In this document: positions 13,019-16,602 of the stretch, piece after piece
Numbering within the stretch: position 1 is the stretch's first letter
How the letters are laid out: the number at the start of each line of letters is the position of its first letter
Origin: UBA1731 sp963653155
GTDB lineage: Bacteria; Verrucomicrobiota; Kiritimatiellia; RFP12; UBA1067
Direction: 5' to 3'
Length of the DNA stretch: 16,602 bases
Assembly (NCBI GenBank): GCA_963653155.1
Contig: CAVJWR010000069.1
Span: 1-16,602 of the forward strand
The notes under the pieces: model-generated
What the model was told of the DNA's origin: nothing
What the model saw: only the letters and a program-made list of their open reading frames with translations
The model's database searches: none
Translations under genes and position numbers: made by a program

Positions 13019-15781
13019 ATGAAGAGACTGACGATGCTGGTGGCCGCGTGCGTGGCCCTGGGGGTCTGCGCCGGGATCCCCCTGCCGGAGCACCCGCGTC
13101 CGGACTGGGAGCGGACCGAGTGGCTGAACCTCAACGGGACCTGGCGCTTCGCGTTCGACAAGGCGGACGCCGGCGTGGGCGAGAAGTGGTTCGACGCGGA
13201 CAACGCGAAGTTCGACCGCTTCATCGTGGTGCCGTTTCCGTGGGGGAGCGCGCTTTCCGGCGTGAAGGACGAGGCGGACATCGGCTGGTACCGGCGCGAG
13301 GTGAAGGTGCCGGAGGCCTGGAAGGGGAAGCGTGTCTTCCTCGTCGTCGGCGCGAGCGACCACGACACGACGGGGTGGTTCGACGGCACCCGGCTCGGCG
13401 AGCACGTGGGCGGCTACACGCCGTTCGAGTTCGAGCTGACGGACCTCGTGAAGTGGGGTGAGGCACAGAAGATCACGCTGCGCGCGTGGGACGAGCCCGC
13501 CGCGCGGGCGGGTTCGAGCTGGCGGCTTTACGGCAAGCAGGGATACGGCAACGCGCGCGGCGTGTGGCAGACGGTCTACTTGGAGGCGCGCGGAAACGAG
13601 TTCCTGGAGACGGTCCACTTCACGCCGGACATCGAAAGCCAGTCCGTCACGGCGGACATCCGCCTGGGGGCGCCGGCGAGGGAACCGCTCGCGTTCGAGG
13701 TCCGCTTCCGCGAGGAGGACCGCGCCAAGCCCGCGACCGTCGCCTTCGCGCCGGGGCAGATGCGTGCGCAGGCGAAGATCGCGCTGCGCGACGTCAAGCT
13801 CTGGGACCTGGAGAACCCCTACCTCTACGAGGTCGTCTGCGCGCTGAAGCCGAGCGGACGCGAAGCCGGCGCGGCGGAGGCGGACGAGGTGCGCACCTAC
13901 TTCGGCATGCGCAAGGTGTCGGTCGGCAAGCTGCCGGGGACCGACCACCCCTACGTGACGCTGAACGGCAAGCCCCTCTACCTGCAGCTCACGCTGGACC
14001 AGAGCTACCATCCGGGCGGGTTCTACACGTTCCCCTCGGACGAGTTCATGAAGAACGAGATCCTGCTCTCGAAGAAGCTCGCGCTCTCCGGCAACCGCAT
14101 CCACATCAAGGTGGAGGTGCCGCGCAAGCTCTACTGGGCGGACAAGCTCGGCCTCCTGATCATGGCCGACGTGCCGTGCGCCTGGGGCCCCGCCTCCGAG
14201 GCGATGTTCCGCGAGCACTGGTTCTGCTTCGAGGACATGGTCAAGCGCGACTTCAACCACCCCTCCATCTTCTCCTGGGTGCTCTTCAACGAGACGTGGG
14301 GCCTCTTCGTTGACGGGCAGAACTGGGGCAAGGACCGCGCGAAGCGCTACGCCCCGTGGGTGCAGCGCGCCGTGGCGGACGCCTACGCGAAGGCGAAGGC
14401 GCTCGACCCCACCCGCCTCGTGGAGGACAACTCGCCCTGCAACCGCGACCACGTGGTGACCGACCTCAACACCTGGCACGCCTACGAGCCCGGCTACCGC
14501 TGGGAAGGGGCCGTCGCCGCCTGGTGCCGCGACACGTTCCCCGGCTCGAAGGCGAACTACATCGGCGGCTTCGTGCAGGGCGGCGCGCCGATGATGAACA
14601 GCGAGTGCGGCAACGTGTGGGGCTACAAGGGCTCCACGGGCGACTGCGACTGGTCGTGGGACTACCACCTGATGATCAACGCCTTCCGCCGCCATCTGCA
14701 GTGCGGGGGCTGGCTCTACACCGAGCACCACGACGTGATCAACGAGTGGAACGGCTACGTGCGCTTCGACCGCACGCCCAAGTACACGGGCATCGAGGAG
14801 CTCTTCCCCGGCAGCTCGCTCACGGACTGGCATGCGGACGCCTACCTGCCGCTCGACACCGAGCTCTGCCGCGCGTTCAAGGCGGGCGGGACCTGGACGA
14901 TGCCGGTGGACGTGTCGCTCACGACGGACCGCTACGCCGGCCGCCGCCTCGCCGTCGCCTACCGGGTGCGCGCCTGGGACGCGGCCGGGAAGCCCGTGGA
15001 GGGGGAGTGGCAGGACGCGGGCGCCTTCACGGCCGCCTCGTGGCAGAACGGCCGCCTCTTCGACGTGCCCGTCGCGCTGCCCCGCACGACCGCGTGCGGC
15101 ACGGTCTGCTTCGTCCTCAAGGACGGCGCGGAGATCGTCGCGCGCAACTTCGCCTGCTTCGTCACGCGCGGCGAGGCGGCGGCGAACGTCGTCTCCGTCC
15201 CGCCCGCCGCCTTCACCCAGGCCACGTGGAGCCAGAAGCAGTGGAACGTGCTGGACGGCCTCAAGGCCAACGGCGCGGGGAAGGGCTTCTTCGAGTACAC
15301 GTTCACGGGCGTGTCCGCCGGGAAGACCGCCACCTTCCGCGCCGAGCTCTCCGCCAAGCGCCTCAACGCGAAGGACACGAAGGACCTCGACAAGGGCGTG
15401 CGCGACCTCGACTGCATGCTGGGCGGCGGCTTCGCCAACCGCGCGAAGAACCCGAACGCCTACCCGATGACGAGCGACGAGAAGTGGCCGAGCGTGGTGA
15501 AGGTGTACGCGAACGGCGTCCTCGTCAAGACCCAGAAGCTGGAGGACGACCCGGCCGACCACCGCGGCATCCTCTCCTGGTTCGCGCAGCCGCGCGACCG
15601 GACGCTCCACGAGGCCGGCAGCTACGGCTGGCTCGTGGAGGCGCCGATCCCCGCCGACGTGCTCGCGAAGGGGAAGGACGGCAAGGTGACGATCCGCCTG
15701 GAGACGGAGAAGGGCGGCCTCGCCGTGTACGGCGCGAACTTCGGGCGCTACCCGCTCGATCCGTCGCTCGCGTATGAGTAA
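13019..15781 (+). CDS. exported glycoside hydrolase family 2 enzyme
   Basis: 920 residues. Signal peptide MKRLTMLVAACVALGVCAG precedes the mature protein, so export is likely. About 28-190 is the GH2 sugar-binding jelly roll (LNLNGTWRFAFD, WYRREVKVPEAW, GGYTPFEFELTD). About 195-300 is the immunoglobulin-like domain (LWDLENPYLYEV), and about 305-600 the TIM barrel. Acid/base is Glu425 in LFNETWG and the nucleophile is probably Glu529 in MMNSECGNVWG, about 104 residues apart as usual for GH2. Residues about 605-720 and 730-920 are extra beta-rich domains, perhaps carbohydrate-binding. The substrate (beta-galactoside, mannoside or glucuronide) cannot be assigned. Start ATG at 13019 has AAAGG six to seven bases upstream; an earlier in-frame position at 12962 would lack both the ribosome site and the signal peptide. 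The gene is extremely GC-rich, which also keeps long antisense frames open. Confidence 0.92.
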   Translation: MKRLTMLVAACVALGVCAGIPLPEHPRPDWERTEWLNLNGTWRFAFDKADAGVGEKWFDADNAKFDRFIVVPFPWGSALSGVKDEADIGWYRREVKVPEAWKGKRVFLVVGASDHDTTGWFDGTRLGEHVGGYTPFEFELTDLVKWGEAQKITLRAWDEPAARAGSSWRLYGKQGYGNARGVWQTVYLEARGNEFLETVHFTPDIESQSVTADIRLGAPAREPLAFEVRFREEDRAKPATVAFAPGQMRAQAKIALRDVKLWDLENPYLYEVVCALKPSGREAGAAEADEVRTYFGMRKVSVGKLPGTDHPYVTLNGKPLYLQLTLDQSYHPGGFYTFPSDEFMKNEILLSKKLALSGNRIHIKVEVPRKLYWADKLGLLIMADVPCAWGPASEAMFREHWFCFEDMVKRDFNHPSIFSWVLFNETWGLFVDGQNWGKDRAKRYAPWVQRAVADAYAKAKALDPTRLVEDNSPCNRDHVVTDLNTWHAYEPGYRWEGAVAAWCRDTFPGSKANYIGGFVQGGAPMMNSECGNVWGYKGSTGDCDWSWDYHLMINAFRRHLQCGGWLYTEHHDVINEWNGYVRFDRTPKYTGIEELFPGSSLTDWHADAYLPLDTELCRAFKAGGTWTMPVDVSLTTDRYAGRRLAVAYRVRAWDAAGKPVEGEWQDAGAFTAASWQNGRLFDVPVALPRTTACGTVCFVLKDGAEIVARNFACFVTRGEAAANVVSVPPAAFTQATWSQKQWNVLDGLKANGAGKGFFEYTFTGVSAGKTATFRAELSAKRLNAKDTKDLDKGVRDLDCMLGGGFANRAKNPNAYPMTSDEKWPSVVKVYANGVLVKTQKLEDDPADHRGILSWFAQPRDRTLHEAGSYGWLVEAPIPADVLAKGKDGKVTIRLETEKGGLAVYGANFGRYPLDPSLAYE

Positions 15782-16472
15782 ACCGCTTCCGGTCGAGGTG
15801 CTGTTCGAGGACGACGCGATCCTCGTCGTCGACAAGCCGGCGGGGATGATGGTCCATCCCGCGCCGGGGCATCCGGACGGCACGCTCGTCGATGCGCTGC
15901 TGCCGCGCTGCCCCGCGCTCGCGGGCGTGGGGAGCGCGGAGCGTCCGGGCATCGTCCACCGCCTCGACCGCGAGACGAGCGGCGTGATGGTGCTCGCGAA
16001 GACGCAGCGCGCCTACCTCGCCCTGCGGCATGCGTTCGAGGGGCACGTGGCGGTGACGAAGACCTACCTCGCCGTGCTGCACGGCGCGCCGAAGCCCGCG
16101 CAGGGCACGCTCGAAACGCTCATCGGCCGCAAGGGCTGGGACGCGCGGCGCATGGCCGTGGTCGGGCCGGGCGGGGACGGGAAGCGCGCCGTCACGCACT
16201 GGACGACGCTGCAGCGACACGACGGGCTCGCGCTCGTCGAGTTCACGATCGAGACGGGGCGCACCCACCAGATCCGCGTCCACGCCGCCCACCTCGGCCA
16301 CCCCATCGTGGGGGACGCGCTCTACGGCGACGCGGCGGCGGACCGGCACCGTCCCGTCCCGCCCCGGCGGATGCTCCTCCACGCCGTGTCGCTCGCGTTC
16401 CCGCACCCCGTCACGGGTCGCCGGGTGGCGTTCTCCGCCTACCCGCCCGACGACCTCATCTTCGCGCGTTGA
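15774..16472 (+). CDS. RluA-family 23S/tRNA pseudouridine synthase
   Basis: 232 residues. Converts specific uridines in 23S rRNA or tRNA to pseudouridine in the cytosol. It has the RluA signature HRLDRETSG with catalytic Asp65, an early VVDKPAGMMVHP strand, the K-T-Y-L-A motif, and the conserved C-terminal ETGRTHQIRVHAAHLGHPIVGDALYG. There is no N-terminal S4 RNA-binding domain, so it resembles RluA or truncated RluC/D-type proteins; the target uridine cannot be named. The ATG at 15774 overlaps the GH2 stop by 8 bases (ATGAGTAA) with no clear Shine-Dalgarno, so translation is probably coupled to GH2. The two products have no obvious functional link, and the pairing probably reflects compact gene order. 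Codon use is extremely GC-rich, as in GH2. Confidence 0.93.
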   Translation: MSKPLPVEVLFEDDAILVVDKPAGMMVHPAPGHPDGTLVDALLPRCPALAGVGSAERPGIVHRLDRETSGVMVLAKTQRAYLALRHAFEGHVAVTKTYLAVLHGAPKPAQGTLETLIGRKGWDARRMAVVGPGGDGKRAVTHWTTLQRHDGLALVEFTIETGRTHQIRVHAAHLGHPIVGDALYGDAAADRHRPVPPRRMLLHAVSLAFPHPVTGRRVAFSAYPPDDLIFAR

Positions 16473-16491
16473 AAAAATCTCAAATACCCCC

Positions 16492-16520
16492 TTGCGCGCC
16501 GTCCGGGAACGTGATACAAT
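16492..16520 (+). promoter_or_regulatory. promoter of tRNA-Arg
   Basis: TTGCGC (16492-16497) is followed after a 17-base spacer by TACAAT (16515-16520) with a TGA extension, making an extended -10. The predicted start is near 16527, about 17 bases before the tRNA. Confidence 0.55.
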
Positions 16521-16543
16521 ATGCGCCGTTTTCCACCACGTGT

Positions 16544-16602
16544 GGGGCTGTAGCTCAACTGGATAGAGCATCAGACTACGAATCTGAGGGTTGTGGGTTC
16601 GA
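16544..16602 (+). tRNA. tRNA-Arg (anticodon ACG), truncated by window end
   Basis: Acceptor 5' strand GGGGCTG, then TA, D-stem GCTC/GAGC around AACTGGATA, anticodon stem TCAGA/TCTGA with 7-base loop CTACGAA and anticodon ACG at 16578-16580, a five-base variable loop, then GTGGG and TTCGA of the T-arm. The window ends there, so the 3' T-strand, acceptor strand and CCA are not seen. ACG normally becomes ICG by A34 deamination and reads CGU, CGC and CGA. Confidence 0.93.

Noticed and set aside
14356..15777. Plus-strand 473-codon frame inside the GH2 gene
   Set aside because: Arg/Gly-rich shadow in another frame of a confirmed glycosidase, with no domain features.
12545..15952. Minus-strand open frame of 1135 codons covering the GH2 gene and part of RluA
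   Set aside because: It is antisense to two well-supported genes. Its sequence is low-complexity (Arg, Val, Leu, Glu, Ala) as expected from extreme GC at codon third positions. Only its last 77 codons form a real gene with a ribosome site.
16473..16497. GCGCG / CGCGC pairing after the RluA gene as a terminator
   Set aside because: The arms are only 5 bp and about 25 bases apart, the right arm overlaps the tRNA promoter, and no T-run follows.
1..16602. CRISPR array, insertion sequence or attachment site
   Set aside because: No regularly spaced direct repeats, transposase or integrase, or terminal inverted repeats were seen. The tRNA is a possible integration target, but it is cut off and nothing flanking it can be judged.

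Overview
The window looks like a chromosomal piece of a free-living or gut-associated Gram-negative bacterium. Support includes a short lipoprotein with a lipobox, an exported GH2 glycosidase and SUMF1-like proteins. Giant Sel1-repeat proteins, SUMF1-fold proteins and exported GH2 enzymes together recall the PVC superphylum (Kiritimatiellota, Lentisphaerota or Verrucomicrobiota), but no marker gene fixes the taxon, so this is inference. Base composition is uneven. The first 6.8 kb and the minus-strand cluster at 10.9-12.8 kb are visibly AT-richer. The M42 peptidase gene is GC-rich and the M16 gene intermediate. The stretch from 13.0 kb to the end is extremely GC-rich, with almost every third codon position G or C.

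Layout. (1) 1-6827, plus strand: a probable three-gene operon. It holds a SUMF1-fold/HEAT-like protein (its 5' end coincides with the window edge), a small lipoprotein, and a 1422-residue protein with two TIR domains followed by about 24 Sel1-like repeats. (2) 6854-10838, plus strand, closely spaced behind it: an M42 metallo-aminopeptidase and an M16C presequence-protease-like metalloprotease, both with complete metal sites. (3) 10905-12778, minus strand: a 77-residue unknown protein, a second SUMF1-fold protein with an unfamiliar N-terminal half and an acidic linker, and a 59-residue unknown protein whose start overlaps the end of the SUMF1 gene. (4) 13019-16602, plus strand: an exported GH2 glycosidase, an RluA-family pseudouridine synthase overlapping it by 8 bases, and a tRNA-Arg(ACG) cut off by the window edge.

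The candidate undescribed system is region 1. Bacterial TIR domains are commonly NAD+-consuming or nucleotide-signalling enzymes in anti-phage immunity. Here two TIR domains, each retaining the expected glutamate, sit on a very long helical-repeat scaffold, next to a lipoprotein and a SUMF1-fold (C-type-lectin-like) protein that appears to lack the formylglycine-generating cysteine pair. A reasonable model is sensing or protein-protein recognition by the SUMF1 and Sel1 parts and output by the TIR domains. Function is not shown by sequence alone. The two peptidases may share the transcript, but they are common housekeeping-type enzymes and need not belong to the system. Region 3 encodes a second SUMF1 protein that has also lost a key cysteine, together with two short unknown proteins, and may be an independent accessory module.
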